From NCBI RefSeq assembly GCF_028737215.1, contig NZ_JAQZAM010000009.1:186001-250000 (forward strand): a stretch of 64,000 nt of DNA. Reading direction: 5' to 3'. Positions 49,616 to 57,859 of the stretch are shown in pieces. The translations under genes and the position numbers were made by a program. Numbering within the stretch: the stretch's first letter is position 1; each line of letters begins with the position of its first letter. Below the pieces are notes generated by a model that worked only from the letters and a program-made list of their open reading frames with translations, did no database searches and was not told the origin of the DNA. The DNA comes from Actinomycetospora chibensis. Its GTDB lineage: Bacteria; Actinomycetota; Actinomycetes; Mycobacteriales; Pseudonocardiaceae.

Positions 49616-52293
49616 CGCTGCACCCTTCGATCGGTCGGTCGTGCGGCCTTCTCAGGAGTCGGGGGGTCCTCGGGCGCGGACGCCCGCTCGAGGATCGTGA
49701 CGGTGCCCGCCCCACCGTCGACACGGACCCGGTCGCCGGTGCGCAGGGCCCGGGTCCCGGTGCGGGTGCTCACGACGCAGGGCAGTCCGAGCTCGCGGGC
49801 CACGACGGCGGCGTGACTCAGGGCGCCGCCGATGTCGACGACGAGGCCCGCGGACACGAACATGATCGACGACCAGCTCGGGTCCGTCGTCGGCGCCACG
49901 AGGATCTCGTCGGGAAGCACGTCGGCGAAGTCCGGGCTCGTCACGACCCGGGCGACACCCTCGACGACGCCGTTGCTGACCCCGACCCCCGTGATGACGT
50001 CACCGACGGCGGCGTCCTCACCCGCGTCGTCGAGCAGGTCGGGCTGGCCGGCCCAGTGGTTGGGGATGCGCAGCGCCTGGTGCTGGGCGCGGCGACGACG
50101 GCGACGGGCGACGAGGTCGGCGATGTCCTCCCCCACCCCGGCGGCGAGCTCCTCCGCGGTCAGGAGGAAGACGTCGTCGACCTCGGCCAGCACCCCGGCG
50201 TGGACCAGGTGCTGCCCGATCCGGCGCGCCGCGGCGCGGGCCACGTCGATGCTCTGCAGGTAGGCGCGCTTGCCCACCCCGCGCAGCGGGATGCGGCGGG
50301 CGGCCAGCGCGAGGAGGGCCCGGACGGCGAGCCTGCGGTGGGCAGGCACGGCCGCCTGGAGCTCGCGGGTCATCGCCTCGGCCTGCCGCCGTCGCACCTG
50401 CTCGCGCGCCGCGGGACTCGCGTCGTCGTCGCGGCGGGCGTACTCGTCGACCAGGCGGCGCAGCGGCGCGTCGTCCTCGCGCCAGACGCGTCCGGAGAGC
50501 TCGCCCTCGAGCGGGCCGTGGAAGCCGTGGCGGGCGACGACCTCGTCGACGTCGATCTCCCCGCGGGACGCGCGCCACATGTCACCGACGACCGCCATCT
50601 CGGCGCCGCCGGAGCCCGAGAGGACGGCGACGTCGCCCACCCCGGTGCTGTCCACGAGGCGGGTGAGGGCGTCGTAGACCGGTTGCACGACGCCCATGAG
50701 GCCGAGCGTGTGCAGCGACAGCGTCGCGAAGAAGCGGTCGGAGGCCTCGGAGAGCAGGTCGGTGGCGCCCTGGAGCCCGAGGCTGCCCGCCCGTCGGGTC
50801 GACGCCCGCCACCACGCGTCGGTCTCGTCGGCGAGCCGGTGCACCTGGTGCGGGCCCGTGACCGACAGGACCGCGAGCCGTGCGGCGATCGCGGGGTAGC
50901 GCGCCCGGGTCTTCGTGTAGTCGATGTCCGCGGGCGCCTGACCGAAGATTCCGCGGACCACCTCGTCGCCGGAGGTGCCGGGCATCCGGTTGCCCGTGCC
51001 GGCGACGAAGTCGACCTGCAGGGCGAGCCGACCGTGGAAGATGCGCAGAATGCGCTCGGAGGGGTCGTCGGGCTCGGCACGCTCGTCGGCGCGCAACGCA
51101 CCGAGCCGATAGAAGGCCTCGCGGCACGCACGCTCGCCGACGGTGCGCCACAGCGACCAGCACAGCGGGGTGAGGACGCCGGGAGCGGCCTCGCCGAGGT
51201 TGTCGACCGACCAGTGCAGCGAGGGCGCGCTGCGGCTGTGCAACGGATCCCAGTCGTCCTCGGGGCTGATCGGCTCGTCGCCAGTGTCCGAGGAGGTCGC
51301 CGGACCGCCGCGCTCCCGCTGGCTCCACACCGTCTCCGGTCGGGCCTGCAGGACGAGCACGGTGCCGGCGGCGACCGGGTCGGAGTCGTCCGCGACCGCC
51401 CACTCGACGTCCATCGGTGCCCCGAAGCCGGCCTCGATCCGGCGACCGAGGTCCGCGAGCTCGCGGACCTCGCGCTCCTGCAGGGCCGGGAGCTCCTGCT
51501 CGTCCTCGGGGACCTCGACGAGCCGGCCCGACGCCGAGCCGTCGTCGAAGCGGTGTGCGTGCTCCTTGCGCCCGATCGCGGTGCGCCGCGCGTCGAGCGT
51601 CTCCTTGTCGATCCAGTGCCGGTCGGTGCCGACGTCGCCGCGGACCACGCCCTCGCCGACGCCGTAGGTGGCCTCGAGGTAGATCTGGCCCTGGTCGCCG
51701 GTCACGGGCTCGAGGGTCATGAGCACGCCTGCGCAGCGCGCGGGGACCATGCGCTGCACGACGACCCCCATGCCGAGGTCCTCGAGGGGAACGCCGAAGT
51801 GCGCGCGGTACGCGATCGCCTGGGGGGTGAACAGACTCGCCCAGCAGCGCACGACGTGGCGCGCGACCTCGTCGCGGCCCCGGATCCACAGGTACGTCTC
51901 CTGCTGGCCGGCATAGGAGGCGTCCGCCGTGTCCTCCGCCGTGGCGCTCGAGCGCACCGCCACGGTGACCGGCTCGTCCGCCCCGAGGGCGTCGTAGGAG
52001 GCGAGCACCTCCTGCGCGACGTCCTCGGGCATCGGGAGGTCCTCGAATAGCGAGGTCGCCCGCCGGGAGACCTCCCGGGTGTCACGCTCCCCCTCCGCCG
52101 CGGCCAGCAGGTCGCGCAGGGGGCCCTGGAGATCGTTCGCGTCGACGAACCGGTGGTAGGCCTCGGTGGTGACCGCGAACCCACCCGGCACCGGCAGGTC
52201 GAGGCGCAGCAGCTCGCCGAGCCCCATGGCCTTGCCGCCCACGCGGTCAGCGACGTCGCGGCCGCAATGGGTCAGGCTGAGCGTGAACGACAC
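49612..52293 (-). CDS. PEP synthase/rifampin phosphotransferase-like dikinase, complete
   Basis: An 893-residue three-part protein. Residues 1-325 form the ATP-grasp (PEP/pyruvate-binding) part: GGKAMGLGELLRLDLPVPGG, AVRSSATAEDTADASYAGQQ, VVVQRMVPARCAGVLMT and LVLQARPETVW. Residues 350-730 are a helical acceptor-type part with HGFHGPLEGELSGRVWRED. Residues 760-880 are the swivelling domain with phospho-accepting His827 in GGALSHAAVVARELG. This order and the His position match rifampin phosphotransferases, which move the beta-phosphate of ATP to an alcohol. The substrate need not be rifampin. GTG start behind GAGGAGG. It is coupled to the FAD desaturase, and palindromic site 16 lies upstream. 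Confidence 0.88.
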   Translation of the reverse strand: MSFTLSLTHCGRDVADRVGGKAMGLGELLRLDLPVPGGFAVTTEAYHRFVDANDLQGPLRDLLAAAEGERDTREVSRRATSLFEDLPMPEDVAQEVLASYDALGADEPVTVAVRSSATAEDTADASYAGQQETYLWIRGRDEVARHVVRCWASLFTPQAIAYRAHFGVPLEDLGMGVVVQRMVPARCAGVLMTLEPVTGDQGQIYLEATYGVGEGVVRGDVGTDRHWIDKETLDARRTAIGRKEHAHRFDDGSASGRLVEVPEDEQELPALQEREVRELADLGRRIEAGFGAPMDVEWAVADDSDPVAAGTVLVLQARPETVWSQRERGGPATSSDTGDEPISPEDDWDPLHSRSAPSLHWSVDNLGEAAPGVLTPLCWSLWRTVGERACREAFYRLGALRADERAEPDDPSERILRIFHGRLALQVDFVAGTGNRMPGTSGDEVVRGIFGQAPADIDYTKTRARYPAIAARLAVLSVTGPHQVHRLADETDAWWRASTRRAGSLGLQGATDLLSEASDRFFATLSLHTLGLMGVVQPVYDALTRLVDSTGVGDVAVLSGSGGAEMAVVGDMWRASRGEIDVDEVVARHGFHGPLEGELSGRVWREDDAPLRRLVDEYARRDDDASPAAREQVRRRQAEAMTRELQAAVPAHRRLAVRALLALAARRIPLRGVGKRAYLQSIDVARAAARRIGQHLVHAGVLAEVDDVFLLTAEELAAGVGEDIADLVARRRRRRAQHQALRIPNHWAGQPDLLDDAGEDAAVGDVITGVGVSNGVVEGVARVVTSPDFADVLPDEILVAPTTDPSWSSIMFVSAGLVVDIGGALSHAAVVARELGLPCVVSTRTGTRALRTGDRVRVDGGAGTVTILERASAPEDPPTPEKAARPTDRRVQR

Positions 52294-52349
52294 CCGACGA
52301 CCTCCTCGCCGCGGACCGTGCTCAGTGGCCCGCATCACCAGGGTATTGA

Positions 52350-52367
52350 CCTTAATGTAAATTAAAC
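52350..52367. promoter_or_regulatory. Operator-like palindrome, site 16
   Basis: CCTTAATGTAAATTAAAC fits the core of the shared pattern, 56 bp before the complete phosphotransferase-like gene. Confidence 0.45.
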
Positions 52368-52427
52368 AGGCCTCGGAGGAGGGGTCAAGAGTCGGGGACG
52401 TCGACGACCGAGCCGTCCGGACGGCTT

Positions 52428-52445
52428 ATTGACGCTCGAGTCAAT
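52428..52445. promoter_or_regulatory. Operator-like palindrome, site 17
   Basis: ATTGACGCTCGAGTCAAT has perfect 6-bp outer arms, 41 bp before the divergent plus-strand operon of the two short phosphotransferase-like genes. Confidence 0.55.
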
Positions 52446-52486
52446 TGAGCCCTAGCCTCCTCCGTCGAGCTCACTGCGGAGGTTCG

Positions 52487-54124
52487 ATGCACGTCAGCAC
52501 GGTGACGACGGAGACCGGCGCCTCGCGCACCGAGGCCGACCCGGTCACCACCACCCGGTGCGATCCCCGGGTGGCATGGACGACCGGCAACGTCGCCGAG
52601 GCGTTCCCGGGGGTCTTCACGGCGCTCGGTTTCACGTTCGTCCACGAGCCGATGGAGCTGGCCTTCCGCACGATGTTCCACCGCCTCGGGGTGTTCACCG
52701 AGGCAGACCTCGTGGTGCCCGCGCGGGTCGAGGACCAGTTCTGGACCGCCTTCGAGGGCCGGGCCGCCGCCAACCTCGACCAGTTCCACAGGGTCGCCGG
52801 CCTCACGCCGGGCACTTCGGCGTCGGCGGTCGAGAAGCAGCTGTTCGGCTACGTCCGCGACACGACCCGCGACCGGAACACCGCGCGGCGCTATCCGGTG
52901 CTCGCCATCAAGGCTCCCCGGACCGTCCTCTCGCTGCCCGCCCGGCACGACGCGCTCTTCGCCCGCCTGCGGGGATGGCGGCGCCAGCAGCTCGCGAAGG
53001 TCGACCGGATGGACGAGCGCAGCTGCCTCGACCTGATCGACGACGCCCGCACCCGCTTCCGCACGATCATGATCGAGCACCTCGTGGTCGCCTTCGTCAG
53101 CTCCGGGCTCGCCGACCGCCTGGCGGGCATGGTGGCCCGGGCCGAGCTGCCCGGCCTCGAGGCGCGGCTGCTCTCCGGCGTCGGCTCCGACGAGAACGCG
53201 GTGGCCCACGATCTCTGGGCACTCGCCCACGAGCAGCTGGACCTCGAGGAATTCCTCGACCGCCACGGCTACCACGGGCCGAATGAGGGACAGCTCCACG
53301 GCACGTCGTGGCGGGAGGACCCTGCCCCCGTCCTCTCGCGGCTCGAGGGCTACCGCGGGATCGGCCCCGACGACCCCCGCGCGCCGCGCCGCCGCAGCGC
53401 CGAGCAGGAGCGCGTGCGCGCCGAGGCGGCGGCGGAGCTCACCGCCACCGCCGGGTCGCTGCGCCGGCGGGCGGTCACGGGCCTCACCGACCTCACCGCC
53501 CGCTTCCTCGCGCTGCGCGAGCAGGGCAAGGCCGGGTACCTGCTGACGTTCGACGTCGCCCGCGCCGCCGCGCGCAGGCTCGGTCGTCACCTCGTCGAGC
53601 GCGGGGTGCTCGCCGTCGAGTCCGACGTGTTCCACCTGACGGTCGACGAGCTGCACGAGCAGCCCACCGAGGACCTCCGGGCGCTCGTCGACGCGCGCCG
53701 CGGGCTCCACCAACGGCGGCTCGGGCTGCGTCTCCCCCAGGGCTGGGAAGGCCTCCCCCCGGTGACCGAGGCCCCGGCCAACGCCACCGACGACGAGCCC
53801 GCCGGCACGGTCCTGCGGGGCGTCGCGGCCAGTTCCGGCGTGGTCGAGGGCCCGGTGCGCGTCGTGCGCGACCCAGCGACCGCCGAGGTCGACGACGGCG
53901 ACGTGCTCGTGTGCGAGACCACCGACCCCGGCTGGACCTCGCTGTTCATGGTGGCCACCGCCGTGGTCACCGACTTCGGCGGGATGCTCAGCCACGGCCC
54001 GATCGTGGCGCGCGAGCTGGGCGTGCCCTGCGTGTGCGGCACGCGCGACGGCAGCCGCCGGCTGCGCGACGGCCAGAAGGTCCGCGTCGACGGCGGCTCC
54101 GGCACGGTGGAGGTCCTGGGATGA
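52487..54124 (+). CDS. PEP-utilising protein lacking the ATP-grasp part (copy 1)
   Basis: A 545-residue protein that aligns with the second and third parts of the 893-residue neighbour. It opens at WTTGNVAEAFPGVFTALGFT, equivalent to WSVDNLGEAAPGVLTPLCW there. It contains HGYHGPNEGQLHGTSWREDP in the acceptor-type part and His503 in GGMLSHGPIVARELGVPC in the swivelling domain. No ATP-binding part is present, and the good ribosome-binding site GCGGAGG shows the gene is not merely truncated. It must get phosphate from another protein or from PEP, or act without phosphate. Confidence 0.85.
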   Translation: MHVSTVTTETGASRTEADPVTTTRCDPRVAWTTGNVAEAFPGVFTALGFTFVHEPMELAFRTMFHRLGVFTEADLVVPARVEDQFWTAFEGRAAANLDQFHRVAGLTPGTSASAVEKQLFGYVRDTTRDRNTARRYPVLAIKAPRTVLSLPARHDALFARLRGWRRQQLAKVDRMDERSCLDLIDDARTRFRTIMIEHLVVAFVSSGLADRLAGMVARAELPGLEARLLSGVGSDENAVAHDLWALAHEQLDLEEFLDRHGYHGPNEGQLHGTSWREDPAPVLSRLEGYRGIGPDDPRAPRRRSAEQERVRAEAAAELTATAGSLRRRAVTGLTDLTARFLALREQGKAGYLLTFDVARAAARRLGRHLVERGVLAVESDVFHLTVDELHEQPTEDLRALVDARRGLHQRRLGLRLPQGWEGLPPVTEAPANATDDEPAGTVLRGVAASSGVVEGPVRVVRDPATAEVDDGDVLVCETTDPGWTSLFMVATAVVTDFGGMLSHGPIVARELGVPCVCGTRDGSRRLRDGQKVRVDGGSGTVEVLG

Positions 54125-55767
54125 CGACGACCCTCGCGAGCACCGACCTCGACGACGACCCGGTGCACGCCGGCAGCTGTCCGCCCGGCATCGCCTGGTC
54201 GACGGTCAACGCCAGCGAGGCGCTGCCCGGCGTGGTCACCCCGCTGACCTGGAGCCTCTACGGCGACGCGACCGAGAGCGGCATGCGGGGCGCCTTCGCC
54301 GACATGGGGGTGCTGCGCGAGTCCGAGGTGCCGGCCCGGGGGCGTCCCGAGGACCGGCTCTGGGACCTCTTCCACGGCCGGGCGGCGGCGAACCTCACCT
54401 CGATGCGCGCCCTCGCCGACCGCACGCCCGGGACCACGGCGAACTCCCTCGAGCACCAGATGTTCGGGCAGGTCCGCGAGGGCATGCGCAACGAGCCCAC
54501 CTACGGGCGGTACCCCGTGGTCGCCGCCAAGGCGCCGCTCGCGATCGGGCGTGTCGCCAAGCGCCTCGCCGCCACCACCGCGACCGTGCACCCCTGGTGG
54601 GCCGACGTCGCCTTCTCCGCACCCCCCGACGACGCGGCGTCGAGCCGCCTGCTCCTCGCCGAGGCGGCCGGCCACTTCGCCGAGGTGATGCGCCCGCACA
54701 TCCTCGCCGCCCTGCTCGCGCAGACGTTCTACGAGCAGGTCCGCGCGCTCGCCCAGGCCGCGGGGCGCGAGGGCACCGAGACCGCGCTTGTCACCGGGTA
54801 CGGGGCGATGGCCGAGACCGACGTCGTGGCCGACGTCTGGGCGGCCTCGCGCGACGAGCTCCCCGTCGACGAGCTCCTGCGCAGGCACGGCTACCACGGG
54901 CCGGCCGAGGGCGAGCTGTCGTCCCGCCCGTGGCGCACCGACGACCGGCCGCTGCGCGCCCTCGTCGAGTCCTACCGGACGATGTCCGACGACCGGGATC
55001 CGCGCCGGATCGAGCGGTCCCGGGGCGAGGAGCGCCGCGTCGCCGAGCAGGAGCTGCTGGCGGCGCTGCCGCGCTCGCGGCGGCTGCTCGCCCGCGCCGT
55101 GCTCGACCGGGCCGCGCGCCTCATCCCGCTGCGTGGGGTCGGCAAGGCCTCGTTCCTGCAGTGCGCCGACGTCGTGCGCTGCGTGGCCGACGTGCACGGC
55201 ACCCGCCTCGCCGAGGCGGGCGCGATCCCGGCGCCGGGCGACGTCTTCCTGCTCACGCTGCCCGAGCTCCTGGTCGAGGAGCTCCCGTCCGGCGTCGGCG
55301 AGCGGATCGAGCGTCGCCGCGAGCAGCGCCGGGTCCACCTCACCACCGACCTCCCCGACTTCTGGGAGGGCATGCCCACGCCGGTGCCCGTCGCCGACCC
55401 GGACGCCGACCCCGTCGCCGACACGGTCACCGGCACGCCCGTGAGCCCCGGCGTGGTCGAGGGCACCGTGCGCCTCGTGCTGGACCCGTCCACCGCCGAG
55501 CCCCTCGCGTCCGGCGAGATCCTGGTGTGCCGCATGACCGACCCCAGCTGGGCGTCGACGTTCATGCTCGCGTCCGCGCTCGTCGTCGACATCGGCGGCG
55601 CGGTGAGCCACGGCGCGATCGTGGCCCGCGAGCTCGGGATCCCGTGCGTCACCGGGACCCGGAACGGCACCGCCTGCCTGCGCACCGGCGACGTCGTCGA
55701 GGTGGACGGACGCCGCGGCGAGGTCCGGGTCCTGCAACGTGCCGGCCGAACGGAGGAGACCTCGTGA
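54121..55767 (+). CDS. PEP-utilising protein lacking the ATP-grasp part (copy 2)
   Basis: A 548-residue paralogue of the previous gene: WSTVNASEALPGVVTPLTWS start, HGYHGPAEGELSSRPWRTDD, IPLRGVGKASFLQ and His497 in GGAVSHGAIVARELGIPC. It is closer to the complete protein than copy 1 is (for example IPLRGVGK and PLTWSLYG/PLCWSLWR). ATGA overlap with copy 1 implies equal production, as for subunits of one complex. Again no ATP-grasp part. Confidence 0.85.
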   Translation: MTTTLASTDLDDDPVHAGSCPPGIAWSTVNASEALPGVVTPLTWSLYGDATESGMRGAFADMGVLRESEVPARGRPEDRLWDLFHGRAAANLTSMRALADRTPGTTANSLEHQMFGQVREGMRNEPTYGRYPVVAAKAPLAIGRVAKRLAATTATVHPWWADVAFSAPPDDAASSRLLLAEAAGHFAEVMRPHILAALLAQTFYEQVRALAQAAGREGTETALVTGYGAMAETDVVADVWAASRDELPVDELLRRHGYHGPAEGELSSRPWRTDDRPLRALVESYRTMSDDRDPRRIERSRGEERRVAEQELLAALPRSRRLLARAVLDRAARLIPLRGVGKASFLQCADVVRCVADVHGTRLAEAGAIPAPGDVFLLTLPELLVEELPSGVGERIERRREQRRVHLTTDLPDFWEGMPTPVPVADPDADPVADTVTGTPVSPGVVEGTVRLVLDPSTAEPLASGEILVCRMTDPSWASTFMLASALVVDIGGAVSHGAIVARELGIPCVTGTRNGTACLRTGDVVEVDGRRGEVRVLQRAGRTEETS

Positions 55768-56876
55768 ATCCCGAGAACCCCGTCGTCGACGACCTCAGCG
55801 CCTACCTCGTCTCCGGCCGGGTGCGCTCGCACGCCCCGGCGGAGACCGCGCACCTCACCGCCACCCGCACCCCGGCCCAGGGTGTCGAGGACGGCGTGGA
55901 GGCCGAGCGCCTGGGCTTCCGCCGCGTCTTCCTCTCCGAGCGCTGGAACCTCAAGGAGGCCGGCGTCCTGCTCGGCGCCGTCGGGGCCCGCACCACCCGC
56001 ATCGGACTCGGCACCGGGCTCATCTCGCCCGCCCGCCGCCACGTGCTCCACACCGCGGCGCTCGGCGCGACGATGCAGGCCACCTTCGGGCCGCGCTTCG
56101 TCCTCGGGCTCGGGCGCGGCGACCACAGCTACCTGCGCAGCGAGGGCCTGCGCACCGCGAGCTACGCCGGGCTGCGCGACTACGTCGACATCCTGCGACG
56201 GCTCTGGCGCGGCGAGACCGTCGACCACGACGGGCCGGCGGGCCACCACGAGAACATCAGGCTCGGCGACGCCTACGACGGTCCGCCCCCCGAGATCTGG
56301 TTCGGCACGTTCGCCCTCCCGGTCGCGGCGAGGACCGTGGCGGCCTCCTTCGACGGCGTCCTGCTGCCGCCGGTCATGACCCCCGACGCGACCCGGGCGG
56401 CCGTGGCGCGCCTGCGCGAGGCGTGCAAGCGCGCCGACCGCGACCCGGCGACTCTGCGCATCTGCCAGTGCGTGATCACCGCGCCCGACCTCGACGACGA
56501 GGAGACCCGCGCGGTCGCCCACGCTCGCGCCGTCACCTATCTGCAGGCCCCCGAGTTCGGCGACGCGCTGCTGCGGGCCAACGACTGGGACCGCGAGCCC
56601 GCCGAGCGCCTGCGGTCGCACCCGATGTTCCGCGGTCACGGAGAGATCGCCGACGTGAACTTCCACCGGACCGAGCTCGCCGAGCCGGCGCGCCTCGTCC
56701 CCGACGCGTGGATGCAGGAGGCCGGAGCGCTCGGCTCCACCGCCGACTGCGTCGAGACCCTCGCGCGCTTCCGCGACGCCGGAGCCGACGAGATCGCCAC
56801 CTACGGCAGCACGCCCGGGCAGAACGCCGCGCTCCTGGGCGCCTGGCGCGAACGGCGCGCCCTGCTGCCCACCTGA
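55764..56876 (+). CDS. Luciferase-like (LLM) flavin or F420-dependent oxidoreductase
   Basis: A 370-residue TIM-barrel oxidoreductase: GVEDGVEAERLGFRRVFLSE near 40, RIGLGTGLISPARRHVLHTA near 79 and GPRFVLGLGRGDHSYL near 108. This arrangement is common in F420-dependent LLM enzymes, but F420 use is not proved. The GTG overlaps the stop of the second short phosphotransferase-like gene and has GGAGGAG upstream, so it is one operon with them. Followed by a strong hairpin and two AttH-like genes. Confidence 0.85.
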   Translation: MNPENPVVDDLSAYLVSGRVRSHAPAETAHLTATRTPAQGVEDGVEAERLGFRRVFLSERWNLKEAGVLLGAVGARTTRIGLGTGLISPARRHVLHTAALGATMQATFGPRFVLGLGRGDHSYLRSEGLRTASYAGLRDYVDILRRLWRGETVDHDGPAGHHENIRLGDAYDGPPPEIWFGTFALPVAARTVAASFDGVLLPPVMTPDATRAAVARLREACKRADRDPATLRICQCVITAPDLDDEETRAVAHARAVTYLQAPEFGDALLRANDWDREPAERLRSHPMFRGHGEIADVNFHRTELAEPARLVPDAWMQEAGALGSTADCVETLARFRDAGADEIATYGSTPGQNAALLGAWRERRALLPT

Positions 56877-56879
56877 CCC

Positions 56880-56914
56880 GGTGGCCGGGGTCCGCTCCCC
56901 AGATCCCGGCCACC
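56880..56914. terminator. Hairpin between the LLM gene and the AttH-like genes
   Basis: GGTGGCCGGG and CCCGGCCACC form a perfect 10-bp stem with a 15-base loop, starting four bases after the LLM stop. It may terminate the operon or only lower downstream expression. Confidence 0.6.
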
Positions 56915-56966
56915 GCCCACCGTCGACCGCCCACCGCCGACGCCGACCCACCGAGGAGCAGCTCCC

Positions 56967-57854
56967 GTGACCACGACCGCCCCCACCGACTGGGGTCCCC
57001 TCGCCGAGCCCGTCCACGCCGACGCCGCCGGACCGGGCGACCCGGTCTGGAAGGACAACGCCTACCTCTCGTTCTGGAACCCCGACGGCGGGGTGTTCGG
57101 CACCCTCCACGTCTCCACGTCGCCCAACGGCGAGGGGGCCCGCCGGGCGCGCTGCAGCATGTCGGTCGCGGGCCGCAGCGTCGAGGTCGTCGAGGAGCTC
57201 CCCGTCGGCGACTTCACCAGCGAGTCCATCCACTTCGGGCTCGACGGCACGGTGCGCGTCGACCACCCCGAGATCACCCTGGACCTCGTCAACCGGCCGC
57301 TGTTCACCCCCGCGGACTTCGCCGCCAACGGCTCCATCCCCGCGCTCGTCGAGGACCAGCCGCTGCAGCACTACCAGCAGGGCACCGCCGTGAGCGGGTC
57401 GGTCACGGTGGACGGGGCCCGACACGCCGTCGACGCCCGAGGCATGCGCGACCGCACCTGGGGGTTCCGCGACGAGTCCGCGCAGTGGGTCGAGTACATC
57501 GGCGTGGTGGGCGTCTTCGAGGACCGCTTCCTCACCGTGCTCAAGTTCCTCGGCGCCGACGGCTCGCTCGCCGGCGACGGCTTCGTCGTGGACGAGAACG
57601 GGTCGGTGCCGCTGGCGGACCTCCACGTCACCCGCGACGCCGCTGCCCTCTTCGTGAGCGCCCGGCTCGACCACCGCGACGGCGGGACGTCGACGGTCCG
57701 CGCGACGGGGCGCTCCGGCGGCTTCTGGGTGCCGATGGGCCGCGAGCAGGAGGGCCAGGCCCTCGGGACCTACGACGACTTCCTCGCCTTCGAGCTCGAC
57801 GGGGTGCCCGGCGCGGGCTTCGTCGAGCAGGCGACCCTGCACCGGGTGTTCTGA
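56967..57854 (+). CDS. AttH/CrtC-like beta-barrel protein (1)
   Basis: A 295-residue protein of the lipocalin-like group related to AttH and hydroxyneurosporene hydratase. Family-like segments are YLSFWNPDGGVFGTLHVSTSP near 32, the GMRDRTWGFRDESAQWVEYI segment near 158, and a C-terminal domain ending FVEQATLHRVF. The group appears in actinobacterial lipid clusters, usually as tandem pairs of unknown function. GTG start behind GAGGAG. It is five bases ahead of the second member. Confidence 0.7.
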   Translation: MTTTAPTDWGPLAEPVHADAAGPGDPVWKDNAYLSFWNPDGGVFGTLHVSTSPNGEGARRARCSMSVAGRSVEVVEELPVGDFTSESIHFGLDGTVRVDHPEITLDLVNRPLFTPADFAANGSIPALVEDQPLQHYQQGTAVSGSVTVDGARHAVDARGMRDRTWGFRDESAQWVEYIGVVGVFEDRFLTVLKFLGADGSLAGDGFVVDENGSVPLADLHVTRDAAALFVSARLDHRDGGTSTVRATGRSGGFWVPMGREQEGQALGTYDDFLAFELDGVPGAGFVEQATLHRVF

Positions 57855-57859
57855 GCCTG

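Noticed and set aside
47312-49816. An 834-codon plus-strand open frame
   Set aside because: Antisense to the FAD desaturase and the SDR; no recognisable domain.
49612-52293. True rifampin resistance gene
   Set aside because: Architecture matches rifampin phosphotransferase, but the operon partners and paralogues point to lipid chemistry. I could not confirm rifampin-contacting residues, so I do not call it a resistance gene.
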